The notes beneath the pieces are model-generated. The model worked only from the letters and a program-made list of their open reading frames with translations. It did not search any database and was not told the origin of the DNA. A DNA stretch of 64,000 nt. Origin: JANWXD01 sp035575135 (GTDB taxonomy: Bacteria > Acidobacteriota > Terriglobia > Bryobacterales > Bryobacteraceae). Positions 19,100 through 26,993 of this stretch are shown one piece after another (position 1 is the first letter of the stretch; the number at the start of each line of letters is the position of its first letter). The DNA lies in contig DATLYE010000019.1 of assembly GCA_035575135.1 (NCBI GenBank), positions 1 to 64,000 of the forward strand. Reading direction: 5' to 3'. Position numbers and translations under genes: made by a program.

Positions 19100-20077
19100 A
19101 TGGAAGAGGGCTACCGGGCGCTGCGGGGAGCGGCGGCGTGGCTCGATCTTTCGGCACGGGGCAAGATCGTTGTCCGTGGCGAGGATCGGGCGCGCCTGCT
19201 CCATGCGCTGTGTACGAATCACATCCACGAGTTGCGGCCCGGCGAGGGTTGCTATGCCTTCTTTTTGGACGCTCAGGGGCATATTCTGGCCGATGCCCAC
19301 GTGTTCTGTTTCGAGGATCACTTTGTCGTGGACACCGAGCCGGAGACGGCGGCGAAGCTCTACGCGCACATAGACCGCTACATCATCGCGGATGATGTGA
19401 CGCTGGAAGAGGCAACCTCCCGCCTTGCGACGATCGCGCTGGAGGGGCCGAAGGCGGGCGCGGTTCTCGCGTCCCTAGGGGCGCCCGTTCCGGCGGCGCC
19501 GTTCGCACACGCGGCCTGGGGCGCGAATCTGGTGGCGAGGGCAACTTACACCGGCGGGGAGGGCTTCTTCGTGATGCTTCCTCCAGCGGAGAAAGCTCGG
19601 CTGATCGAGGCGCTGGAGCGGGCGGGCGCCGCGGCTGCCGATACCGAGGCGGCCACGGCCGTGCGCCTGGAGCACGGCAAGCCGCGCTACGGGGAGGACA
19701 TCACCGAGCAGCACCTTCCGCAAGAGACACAGCAGTTGCATGCGGTTCACTTCAGCAAGGGCTGCTATCTCGGCCAGGAGATCGTGGAGCGGATTCGTTC
19801 GCGGGGACATGTGAACCGCCTGCTGGTGCGGCTGCTCGTCGAGACGGGGACCGCGCCGGGGCGCGGAGTCGCGGTGTTCGCGGGCGGGACGCCGGTCGGG
19901 GAAGTAACTTCGGCGGCGTTGGCGCCTGCGATCGGCAAGGTGATCGCACTGGCGTATGTACGCGCGGGGCACGCCGCGGCGGGGACGGCACTGGAGTGCG
20001 AAGGGCGCCCGGGGCGTGTGATTTCGTTAACCGGAGACCCGCGCGCGGAGCTCGTCCAGCACGCTCCTGGGGATTGA
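19100..20077 (+). CDS. ygfZ: YgfZ/GcvT-like folate-binding protein
   Basis: 325 residues. YgfZ is a tetrahydrofolate-binding protein that supports assembly or repair of certain Fe-S enzymes. Its hallmark motif is present as FSKGCYLGQEIVERI (about residues 216-230), following an N-terminal GcvT-like domain (LDLSARGKIVVRGEDRARLL; CYAFFLDAQGHILAD). ATG 19100 is preferred over the adjacent TTG 19097. There is no ribosome-binding site, and a TATACT box ends 7 bp before the ATG, suggesting a leaderless message. Its 3' end overlaps the convergent PHP gene by 51 bp. Confidence 0.92.
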   Translation: MEEGYRALRGAAAWLDLSARGKIVVRGEDRARLLHALCTNHIHELRPGEGCYAFFLDAQGHILADAHVFCFEDHFVVDTEPETAAKLYAHIDRYIIADDVTLEEATSRLATIALEGPKAGAVLASLGAPVPAAPFAHAAWGANLVARATYTGGEGFFVMLPPAEKARLIEALERAGAAAADTEAATAVRLEHGKPRYGEDITEQHLPQETQQLHAVHFSKGCYLGQEIVERIRSRGHVNRLLVRLLVETGTAPGRGVAVFAGGTPVGEVTSAALAPAIGKVIALAYVRAGHAAAGTALECEGRPGRVISLTGDPRAELVQHAPGD

Positions 20078-20890
20078 GAGATTCCCTCCGAGCCCGCGGC
20101 CGAGCTCGATCGCGGGTTTGGCCTTGCCGTGGAAGTCCGAGCCGCCCGTCACGGCAAGCCCGTAGCGGCGTGCCAGATCGAGGAAGCGGGCGACGTCCTC
20201 GGGTCCGTGCTCGCTGTAGTAGACCTCGATGGCGTCGAGTCCCGTCTCGGCCATCTGCCCGAGCAGCGCATCGAACTCCCCGTCATGGTTCTTGATGAGG
20301 CGCAGCGGGTGAGCCAGGCTGGTGAGACCGCCGGCCTGCCGGATGCGGCGCACACCCTCGGCGAAGGAAGGTTCCTCGCGGTATACGTACGCCTTCGCCG
20401 ACTCGTCCAGATACTCGTCGAAGGCCTGCTGCACGCTGCGGACGTAGCCCTTGGCGACCATGACCTGAGCAAAGTGAGGGCGCCCGGTGAGGTTCCGCCC
20501 GAGGGCTTCCACTTCCTCCAGCGTGATGGCGACGCCGAGAGCGTTCAGCTTTTCGATCAAGCGCCGGTTGCGGTCACGGCGGGCCTGCTGGATGCTCCCC
20601 AGCCACTGGCGAAAGGAATCGGGCGCCGGTCCGTTGAGGAAGTAGCCGAGAAGGTGAACGGTCTTCGGTCGCACCCCCGGCCGGGTTTGCAGCTTGGTGC
20701 TGAGTTCGATGCCGCAGACAAGATCGAGCCCCACGGCCTGCGCCGCCGGCACGGCTTTGTCGAAACCGGCCAGGGTATCGTGGTCGCAGATGGCCAGCGC
20801 CTCGAGGCCCATGGCGGCTGCGCGCGTCACCAGTTCGGCCGGGGACAGACTGCCGTCGGACTCGTTGGTGTGGGTGTGGAGGTCGATCAA
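20027..20890 (-). CDS. PHP-domain phosphoesterase (RNase AM/TrpH-like)
   Basis: 287 residues from TTG 20890. Metal-binding PHP motifs: DLHTHTNESDGSLSP (residues 3-17), CDHDTLAGF (about 36-44), the GIELST region, LAHPLRLIKNH and GGSDFHGK near the C-terminus. Characterised relatives hydrolyse 3',5'-pAp-type nucleotides and short 5'-phosphorylated RNAs. That role fits the two genes upstream, cysH and cysC, because PAPS use generates pAp. The TTG overlaps the cysC stop (TTGA), so it is translationally coupled. The 3' end overlaps ygfZ on the other strand by 51 bp. Confidence 0.88.
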   Translation of the reverse strand: MIDLHTHTNESDGSLSPAELVTRAAAMGLEALAICDHDTLAGFDKAVPAAQAVGLDLVCGIELSTKLQTRPGVRPKTVHLLGYFLNGPAPDSFRQWLGSIQQARRDRNRRLIEKLNALGVAITLEEVEALGRNLTGRPHFAQVMVAKGYVRSVQQAFDEYLDESAKAYVYREEPSFAEGVRRIRQAGGLTSLAHPLRLIKNHDGEFDALLGQMAETGLDAIEVYYSEHGPEDVARFLDLARRYGLAVTGGSDFHGKAKPAIELGRGLGGNLSIPRSVLDELRARVSG

Positions 20891-21438
20891 ATTTCTGCCG
20901 GCTCCCGGCTGAAGGAGATCAGCCCCATCTCTTCCAGCTTATCCCAGACTTTCTGGGCGCTCTCCTCGGGAGTTTCGACAGAAGAGTCAATGACCACTTC
21001 AGGATTTAAAGGCGGCTCGTAGGGATCCGATATTCCGGTAAACTGCGGGATTTCGCCGTTCAAGGCCTTCTTGTACAGGCCCTTGACGTCCCGCTCGATG
21101 AGAACCTCGAGCGGGCATTTCACGTAGACTTCCACAAAGTTGGGGATTTTGGAGCGGATCTCATCACGGATCTCGCGGTAGGGCGAGATGGCGGCGGCGA
21201 TGGCGATCACCCCATTGCGAGACAGGAGCTCGCAGACGAAACCGATGCGCCGGATGTTCGTGTCCCGGTCCTCTTTGCTGAAACCGAGGCCCTTAGAAAG
21301 ATGCGTGCGCACGACATCTCCGTCGAGGACCTCCACTTTGGCGCCGGCCTCTCGCAGGCGTCTGGCGAGAATCCCAGAGATCGTGCTCTTGCCGGCTCCG
21401 GACAAGCCAGTAAACCAGATGGTAAAGCCTTTATGCAT
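20887..21438 (-). CDS. cysC: Adenylylsulfate kinase (APS kinase)
   Basis: 183 residues. It phosphorylates APS to PAPS with ATP. P-loop GLSGAGKST (residues 10-18), then DGDVVRTHLSKGLGFSKEDR (40-59), the lid-type motif CPLEVLIERDVKGLYKKA and FTGISDPYEPP. The start is ATG 21438; the open frame further upstream (to 21570) lies antisense to conserved cysH codons and is not part of the gene. It overlaps cysH by 8 bp and the PHP gene by 3 bp. ATP sulfurylase genes (cysD/cysN or sat) are not in the window. Confidence 0.95.
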   Translation of the reverse strand: MHKGFTIWFTGLSGAGKSTISGILARRLREAGAKVEVLDGDVVRTHLSKGLGFSKEDRDTNIRRIGFVCELLSRNGVIAIAAAISPYREIRDEIRSKIPNFVEVYVKCPLEVLIERDVKGLYKKALNGEIPQFTGISDPYEPPLNPEVVIDSSVETPEESAQKVWDKLEEMGLISFSREPAEI

Positions 21439-22177
21439 TCGCTCCTCGAAGCAATGTTTCCAAAGTGATGTCCAGCTCGCGGCGGACCTTGCCGGCCGGA
21501 GAAAAGTGAATGCCGCACTCTTTGACGGCATCCTGTTCCCACCACCAGCGGCCGGCGCGCTCCGGCTCACCGTCGGCGACCGGGCGCGTGCAAGGCGCGC
21601 AACCTATGCTAGTGTAGCCGAGAGCATAGAGGGGATGCTGGGGCACGTTGTGCTCCCTGAGGTATGCTTCCACCTGGTCCCGCGTCCAGTCGGCCAGCGG
21701 ACTGATCTTGAGCCGCCCGTTCACTTCTTCGACTTTTTTCAGGCCGGCGCGGGCGCCCCCCTGGGAGCGGCGCAGTCCCGTGACCCAGGCCGCGAATTCC
21801 TGCAGCTTGCGCTCGAGCGGCCGCACCTTGCGAACTTCACAGCAAAGCTCGCGCAGTGCGGTGCTGCGGTGAAAGAGGTTTTGGCCGTAAAGCCGGACCA
21901 TGGCTTCGACTTCGGCGGCATCCGGGAAAACGGTTTCGACCTGAAACCCGTAGCGCTCCCGCACGATGTCCGCCATGCGGTGGGTTTCTTCGGGCAGCCG
22001 GCCGGTGTCCAGGGTGATGACACGGATCGAGGAGGAGATCCGCGCGGCCATGTCGAGAATGACCATGCCGGTGTTCTGGAAGCTGGTGACGAAGGCGAGG
22101 CGGTCGCCGAAGGTCTCGATGGCCCAGCGAAGCAGCTGCTGGGGCTGGCTGTGTTCGAGGTGCTCGTGCGGGGCCAC
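21431..22177 (-). CDS. cysH: Phosphoadenylyl/adenylyl-sulfate reductase (4Fe-4S type)
   Basis: 248 residues from GTG 22177; TTG at 22189 is an alternative. It reduces APS or PAPS to sulfite with thioredoxin. TSFQNTGMVIL, TLDTGRLPEETH (PP-loop family) and the C-terminal catalytic ECGIHF are visible. The [4Fe-4S] ligand pairs CCEVRKVRPL and GCAPCTRP are present, so this is the Fe-S form that usually prefers APS. The co-transcribed cysC suggests PAPS is also made. First gene of a cysH-cysC-PHP operon with overlapping ends; the start is set by homology, as no strong ribosome-binding site is seen. Confidence 0.94.
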   Translation of the reverse strand: MAPHEHLEHSQPQQLLRWAIETFGDRLAFVTSFQNTGMVILDMAARISSSIRVITLDTGRLPEETHRMADIVRERYGFQVETVFPDAAEVEAMVRLYGQNLFHRSTALRELCCEVRKVRPLERKLQEFAAWVTGLRRSQGGARAGLKKVEEVNGRLKISPLADWTRDQVEAYLREHNVPQHPLYALGYTSIGCAPCTRPVADGEPERAGRWWWEQDAVKECGIHFSPAGKVRRELDITLETLLRGANA

Positions 22178-22388
22178 GGCAATACCCAAATCCCTATCGA
22201 GATTATCATATTTCCGCGGCGGGTGCAAGAGGACAGCGGGGTTAACGCTCTGCGGTCCGTGCTGCCGGGTCGGACTCTGCGCCGCAACACAGCCCTTCAG
22301 GTTCTGCGCACGCAATGGCGGGTGCGCCGCATCAGAACGCGTTAGAATAAGTTGCGGAGCATTCTCTCCGGTTCTCAGGGAGGTCGGT

Positions 22389-22553
22389 ATGCCGATGTAT
22401 GTCTTCCTCTGCAAAGATTGCAACAAGGAGTTCAACATCGTCCTGCGAATCTCGGAACTGGAAAAGGGCGGCGTCAAGTGTCCTCATTGCGGCAGCGAAA
22501 AGGTGGAGCAGCAGGTTGCGGCCTTTTCAGCCGTGACATCCAAGAAGAGCTGA
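22389..22553 (+). CDS. FmdB-type zinc-ribbon small protein
   Basis: 54 residues, ATG 22389 with GGAGG 6 bp upstream. It starts MPMYVFLCKDCNKEF, followed by KCPHCGSEKVEQQV. The two CxxC pairs about 23 residues apart form the FmdB/CxxC-CxxC-SSSS putative regulatory family. Function is unsettled in the family. The tail is short and Ser/Lys-rich (VTSKKS). It lies 19 bp before the eIF2B-like gene and diverges from cysH. Confidence 0.85.
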   Translation: MPMYVFLCKDCNKEFNIVLRISELEKGGVKCPHCGSEKVEQQVAAFSAVTSKKS

Positions 22554-22572
22554 CGCATCTCGGGTCGCGCTG

Positions 22573-23508
22573 ATGGGCCCGGCTCCGGAGGTGCTGGCCC
22601 GGGTCGCCGAGATCGCGTCAGATCACCGCAGGGGAGCAGATACGCTGGCGCGAAAGGCGGCCGAGGCGCTGGAATGTCAGGCCGCCGTTCCTTCCGCCGA
22701 TGCGACTAACCTGCGCGAGGCCTTGGCCGAAGCCGCGCGCCTGCTAGTGGCGGCGCAGCCGGCCATGGCCTCGATTTTCAACCTGGCCAATGCGGTGCTG
22801 TTTGCGATCGAAGGACTCCGCGATGTCCCATCCATTCGCAGCGCCGTAACGTCGGCATGCCGTGGTTACACGGCAAAAATCGCCGAGGCGCACGAAGCCA
22901 TTTCCCGGGCGGCGCTCGAACAGATCCCGGAGGGCGGAACGGTGCTGACGCACTCGTTCAGCTCTACAGTGGTGGCGGCCCTGCTTGCCGCGTCGCGGAG
23001 CGGGCGGCGCTTTTCGGTGATTTGCACGGAGTCCCGGCCGTTGTGCGAAGGGGTCTCGCTGGCGAGAACGCTTGCCGCAGCGCAAATTCCTGTGACGCTG
23101 ATCGCCGATGCCGCCGTGCATCATCATTTCGGCAAGGCGTGGCTGGCGCTCACGGGCGCCGACACGGTGGCGCGCGACGGCGTGCTCAACAAGGCCGGCA
23201 CGGCTTTGCTGGCTCTCGCCGCACGGGCTCATCGCAGGAAGTTCCTGGTGCTGGCCGGCACGCACAAGTTCCTGCCGTCCGGGCGCAGGCTGGTTTGGGA
23301 GCGCCTGGAGAACCCGGACGAGATCCTCTCGGAAGACATCGCCGGGGTCCGTGTTTCGAATGTGTATTTCGATCTCACGCCCCTCGGTCTGGTGACGGCT
23401 GTGATCACAGAGCAAGGAGCGCTGCCGCCGGCAGCGGTGCGGCGCCGGTTAGGCGAGCTCAAAGTACATCCCTCCCTGGCGGGCCGGCGTCGAGCTCCCG
23501 CGGCCTGA
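22573..23508 (+). CDS. eIF2B/MtnA-like isomerase family protein
   Basis: 311 residues. The N-terminal helical region is followed by the Rossmann-like core of the IF-2B family: THSFSSTV (about 117-124), ICTESRPLCEG (about 146-156), ADAAVHHHFG, then GADTVARDGVLNKAGT (about 195-210) and LVLAGTHKFLP. The Cys in CTESRP and the Asp in GAD occupy the catalytic positions of methylthioribose-1-phosphate and ribose-1,5-bisphosphate isomerases, so an aldose-1-phosphate isomerase is plausible. The native substrate cannot be told from sequence. No methionine-salvage genes lie nearby. Confidence 0.82.
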   Translation: MGPAPEVLARVAEIASDHRRGADTLARKAAEALECQAAVPSADATNLREALAEAARLLVAAQPAMASIFNLANAVLFAIEGLRDVPSIRSAVTSACRGYTAKIAEAHEAISRAALEQIPEGGTVLTHSFSSTVVAALLAASRSGRRFSVICTESRPLCEGVSLARTLAAAQIPVTLIADAAVHHHFGKAWLALTGADTVARDGVLNKAGTALLALAARAHRRKFLVLAGTHKFLPSGRRLVWERLENPDEILSEDIAGVRVSNVYFDLTPLGLVTAVITEQGALPPAAVRRRLGELKVHPSLAGRRRAPAA

Positions 23509-23555
23509 CGTGCTCAGGCTAGGATAGGGGATTAACCTTTTCGGGAGGTGGGCGA

Positions 23556-24152
23556 TTGTTTTCGCGTCTCATCCGGCGGATCCACATGTACCTCGGACTG
23601 TTTCTGGCGCCGTGGATGCTCATGTACGCCGCGAGCACCATCGCGATGAACCACCGGGCGTGGTTTCAACGCCACTACGGCGGCCCTCTGGTCGTGTGGG
23701 AAAAAGAAGCCGAGCGCCGCTGGGGAGGAGACGTGCCCGCCGGTCTTCCTGCGCGCGCGGTGGCGGCCCGCATTCTGGAGGATCTGGGAATCGAAGGGGC
23801 GCATACAGTGAACGGACCGGACGCAAGCGGCGGCGTCACGGTGGTGCGCTCCGCTGCGCTGGTCCCGCGCCGCATTCGCTATCTTCCGGCAGAAGGCAAG
23901 CTGGTCATCGAAAAGCAGGTCTTCCGCGCACCGGTGTTTCTGGAGCGCATGCACCGCCGCCGCGGCTACGAACAGCCGCACCTTCGCGACGATCTTTGGG
24001 CCGTCTCCGTGGATGCCGTCGTAGCGGCGATGGTGTTCTGGGCGCTTTCCGGGCTCTGGATGTGGTGGGAGATGCGGGCCACGCGGGCCTGGGGCCTCAT
24101 GTTCGCGGCGGTGGGCCTGGCTCTGTTCGTGCTGTTTCTGGCCACGATCTGA
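23556..24152 (+). CDS. PepSY-type membrane protein
   Basis: 198 residues from TTG 23556, preceded by GGGAGG. There is one N-terminal helix (about 10-32, LGLFLAPWMLMYAASTIAMNH), a periplasmic PepSY-like domain, and two C-terminal helices (about 150-198) with ALSGLWMWWEMR. The HRxLG/NH start, the periplasmic domain and the WMWW exit are the pattern of PepSY_TM proteins, some of which are flavin- or iron-reductase-linked. It is tandem with a paralogue 9 bp downstream. Confidence 0.78.
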   Translation: MFSRLIRRIHMYLGLFLAPWMLMYAASTIAMNHRAWFQRHYGGPLVVWEKEAERRWGGDVPAGLPARAVAARILEDLGIEGAHTVNGPDASGGVTVVRSAALVPRRIRYLPAEGKLVIEKQVFRAPVFLERMHRRRGYEQPHLRDDLWAVSVDAVVAAMVFWALSGLWMWWEMRATRAWGLMFAAVGLALFVLFLATI

Positions 24153-24161
24153 AGGGGTGCG

Positions 24162-24752
24162 ATGCGCTTTTCCTCCTTTGTCCGGCGCTTGCATCTTTAC
24201 CTGGGAATGTCGCTGCTCCCGTGGTTCCTCATGTACGGGCTGAGCTCCCTGGTGTTCAACCACCCGCGGCCGTTCAACTACCTTTTCGGGCCGACGGAGT
24301 GGACTCCCCGCCTGGAGCGGTCCTACGACTTGCCGGTCATCCCGGACCGAGACGGCCGCGCCTTCGGCGCCAAAATCCTCAAAGATCTGGGTCTCGAGGG
24401 GGCGTTCGGGGTGTACTGGCCGGGCCCTCGCGAGTTCCATGTCTACCGGTTTGATTTCTGGAACGCCACGCAGGTCCGGTATCTGCTCGACGAAAGGCGT
24501 CTGGTGGTGCTCGAAAAGAAGTTTCGCTGGGATCACTTCCTGACGGGCATGCACGCGCGCGGGGGATTCGAGCAAGCCACTTTCGGCGACGACGCCTGGG
24601 CTGCGATCGTGGACGTAGTGGGGGTGGCCATGATCTTGTGGGTGGCTACGGGGGTGTACATGTGGTGGCAGGTGCGGCAGACGCGGAGATGGGGTGCGCT
24701 GGCGCTGGCGGCGGGGTTCGCAAGTTTTCTGGCGCTGTTGATGGTGCTGTGA
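24162..24752 (+). CDS. PepSY-type membrane protein (paralogue)
   Basis: 196 residues, ATG 24162 with AGGGG 5 bp upstream. It has the same plan as its neighbour: helix 1 (LGMSLLPWFLMYGLSSLVFNH), a periplasmic domain of about 100 residues, then two helices with ATGVYMWWQVRQTRRWG. Conserved blocks shared with the upstream gene include FDEAT-like QATFGDDAWA against QPHLRDDLWA and the G-W/Y-MWW motif. It is therefore an old tandem duplication. Together the two may form one membrane complex; no redox partner is adjacent. Confidence 0.78.
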   Translation: MRFSSFVRRLHLYLGMSLLPWFLMYGLSSLVFNHPRPFNYLFGPTEWTPRLERSYDLPVIPDRDGRAFGAKILKDLGLEGAFGVYWPGPREFHVYRFDFWNATQVRYLLDERRLVVLEKKFRWDHFLTGMHARGGFEQATFGDDAWAAIVDVVGVAMILWVATGVYMWWQVRQTRRWGALALAAGFASFLALLMVL

Positions 24753-24812
24753 AGGGCGGCTGTTTCCGGCCAGGGCAGGCCGAGGTTCCGCTCGTGCCGG
24801 GTGAATTTGATC

Positions 24813-24841
24813 TTGACAGCCAAAAGAGCACAATGTAAACT
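24813..24841 (+). promoter_or_regulatory. Strong sigma70-type promoter
   Basis: Perfect -35 TTGACA (24813-24818), 17-bp spacer, and -10 TAAACT (24836-24841) preceded directly by TG. The predicted transcript start is near 24848, giving a leader of about 70 nt before GTG 24921. It drives the three-gene operon 24921-26993. Confidence 0.8.
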
Positions 24842-24920
24842 GGAGCGTTTTAGTCCCAGATAGAGCATGGGAAACACGGAAAAATCTGGAAATTGAATCT
24901 GAAATCCGGAGCTTTTTCTT

Positions 24921-25487
24921 GTGCTGAGTAACCGATTTCGCTCGATTTTGTTGATTTCACCTCCTGTGGGGCTGGCGGCGTTCTGCGTTTACCTGGCCTT
25001 GAGTCCTGCTACGGATCTCTGGGCACAAGCAGTTCCACAGGTGGAGGCGCAAAGGCCGCGCGGTGCGTTGCCGACGCGGCTGCCGCCGCCAGGGACGTTC
25101 GAGGTGGCCACGACCGGGGCGCCGCGCCTGCCGCGACCGGTACCGGTGCAGAGCCTGGTGACGTTCGAAACGGCTTTCATCCAGCGACTGAACGAGGCGA
25201 TCCGCAATCCGGAGGCCTTGAAGGAGGGCAAGCCGAAAGTCGTGGTTATAGTGGACACGAAAGTGTGGCGGGAGATCGTAGACACGCGGGCAATTGTCGT
25301 GGTCGAGAGCGCCAGGACGGTGGAACTCACCACGGCGCAAATGCAGGAGCTTCGCGACACGCTGCTGCGGCAGGTGGACAATGCCGTGCGGGCGGAACTG
25401 GCCGGCCGGGGAGGATTGCGGCAGCTCGGTTCCGGAATCGTGCTCGACGACGTGATCGTGGCCAACCTCAAGCCGGTCGCGAACTGA
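24921..25487 (+). CDS. Secreted or membrane-anchored protein of unknown function
   Basis: 188 residues from GTG 24921. A basic N-terminus and hydrophobic helix (about 8-30) end near LWAQ, compatible with a signal peptide. A Pro/Arg-rich linker (PRGALPTRLPPPGTF) follows. The rest is a mixed alpha/beta domain with KPKVVVIVDTKVWREIVD, AIVVVESARTVEL and a helix TTAQMQELRDTLLRQVDNAV. No family recognised. It is the first gene of an operon behind a strong promoter and is followed 2 bp later by another unknown gene. Confidence 0.75.
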   Translation: MLSNRFRSILLISPPVGLAAFCVYLALSPATDLWAQAVPQVEAQRPRGALPTRLPPPGTFEVATTGAPRLPRPVPVQSLVTFETAFIQRLNEAIRNPEALKEGKPKVVVIVDTKVWREIVDTRAIVVVESARTVELTTAQMQELRDTLLRQVDNAVRAELAGRGGLRQLGSGIVLDDVIVANLKPVAN

Positions 25488-25488
25488 G

Positions 25489-26037
25489 GTGGGAGCCGGC
25501 GGACGTCTTTCGGTCTCGGAACAACCGCGATCACGGCGCCGGAAGCTGGCAGGGGCCTTCTGGGCGTTTCACCTGAGTTTCTGCGTACTGTTCGTCAGCT
25601 GGCCGGCGTTCCGCAGTGAGGCCAACCCGTTGTGGCGCTATCTGCGCATTTACGGGGCGTACACGGGAGCCTCCACTGCTTACGGGTTTTTCGCTCCGGC
25701 CGTACCTAGCGCTCGCCGTGTGGAGGTGACGGCGCTGTGCGGGGAGCGATTGATTCCGGTGGAAGTCCCCCTGCGCGGGGAGTCGCGCAACCGCCTGACC
25801 AGCATCACGAGCCTCACCTCCTACCCACAGGTCGAGCGAGCCGTGGTGGCGTGCTTCGGCGCCTACGCGCTGGCCCGGCAGCCGTGCGCCACGGCGGCGC
25901 TCGTGAAGGTGGAGTACTATGCCGTGCCGAGCATGGAAGCCTACCGCCGCGGAAAACGGCCGGGGTGGAAACTGCTGCGGATCTATCCACTGGCGCCGGC
26001 TTCTGCGCTGAAAGTGGCGCGCGGAGGACGTCCCTGA
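25489..26037 (+). CDS. Membrane-anchored protein of unknown function
   Basis: 182 residues from GTG 25489. One hydrophobic segment (about 20-40, LAGAFWAFHLSFCVLFVSW) is followed by a soluble domain with WRYLRIYGAYTGASTAYGFF. The remainder has two Cys (LCGER, VVACFGAYA) and ends in a basic tail. Not recognised as a named family. Proteins encoded next to HTTM-type membrane enzymes often have this size, and it overlaps the HTTM gene by one base (TGATG), so the two are likely made together. Confidence 0.72.
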   Translation: MGAGGRLSVSEQPRSRRRKLAGAFWAFHLSFCVLFVSWPAFRSEANPLWRYLRIYGAYTGASTAYGFFAPAVPSARRVEVTALCGERLIPVEVPLRGESRNRLTSITSLTSYPQVERAVVACFGAYALARQPCATAALVKVEYYAVPSMEAYRRGKRPGWKLLRIYPLAPASALKVARGGRP

Positions 26038-26993
26038 TGGCGGGGTGGCTTGAGCGGCTGCGGCGGCGGGTGCTCGAGGAGGATCCCGAGGCTGCGGCGC
26101 GGATGCTGGCGATCTTCCGGCTGATCCTGGGTGCCGCCTTGCTGTGGCAAGCGTTGGCCACGGCGAAGGATCTGCCGCTGCTCATGGGTGAGTTCGGGCT
26201 GATTCAGCGCAGTCTCAACGACGCCCTGGCGGCGGAAGGCGTACCGCGCATCGGCTGGTTCGTGCCGGCACAGGCTCCTGCATGGCTTTCGGAAAAGCGC
26301 GTCATCTATCTGCTGTTCAGCTTGTATTTGATCAGCATTTTTTACCTCATGGCCGGCTACCGGACCAGGCTGTTCGCCGGGGCGTCGCTGTTTTTCCACC
26401 TTTTGTTCAAGGCGAGCGGGGCGGCTTCGGCGTACGGGGCTCACGAGCTGGCCACGAGCGCGCTGTTTTTTTGCCTGATCTTACCCGTGGACCGCTTCTA
26501 TGCGCTCTCAGGCCGCAGGGGCATTCCCCTCCCGGAGACGATCGACATCGGGCGGCTGGGCTTGCGCGCCTACATGAGCGTGGTGTACGTCTCTTCGGGC
26601 GTCGAGAAGCTTTCGGGCGAGGCGTGGCGCAGCGGGGAGGCGATGTGGAATTTTCTGATGCGTCCCGAAGTCACGGTGGCGGACTTCGGCTGGATCAGTC
26701 AGGCGCCGTGGCTTGCAGCGGGCGTGGCGTGGGCGGTTCTGGTGATCGAGGCCGGCTACGCGTTGAGCCTTTTTCTGCCGCGGGTGCGCTTGTGGTGGCT
26801 GGTGCTGACGGTGGTCCTGCATCTGGGGATTGCCATTACGGTCAATTTGTGGTTTTTTTCGCTGACCATGATTGCGTTGAACGTGGCCGCGCTCGGCGGC
26901 TCACCCCGCCTTCCGCACCTCAAGGGGATGCGGTTTATCGTCCGGCCACTTGAGAGACTTCTGCCGAGGGCGGTACGGCCCGAGGCGAACTAG
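26037..26993 (+). CDS. HTTM-type (vitamin-K-dependent gamma-carboxylase-like) membrane protein
   Basis: 318 residues, ATG 26037 overlapping the previous stop. About six hydrophobic helices: 23-40, 83-105, 110-130, 175-195, 225-245 and 255-285. Typical HTTM features include the N-terminal ARMLAIFRLILGAALLW, GYRTRLFAGASLFFHLL, VDRFYALS and the late helix LTVVLHLGIAITVNLWFFS. Bacterial HTTM proteins are common but almost none has a known reaction; carboxylase activity should not be assumed. Its stop shares CTAG with the stop of the convergent gene at 26990. Confidence 0.8.
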   Translation: MAGWLERLRRRVLEEDPEAAARMLAIFRLILGAALLWQALATAKDLPLLMGEFGLIQRSLNDALAAEGVPRIGWFVPAQAPAWLSEKRVIYLLFSLYLISIFYLMAGYRTRLFAGASLFFHLLFKASGAASAYGAHELATSALFFCLILPVDRFYALSGRRGIPLPETIDIGRLGLRAYMSVVYVSSGVEKLSGEAWRSGEAMWNFLMRPEVTVADFGWISQAPWLAAGVAWAVLVIEAGYALSLFLPRVRLWWLVLTVVLHLGIAITVNLWFFSLTMIALNVAALGGSPRLPHLKGMRFIVRPLERLLPRAVRPEAN

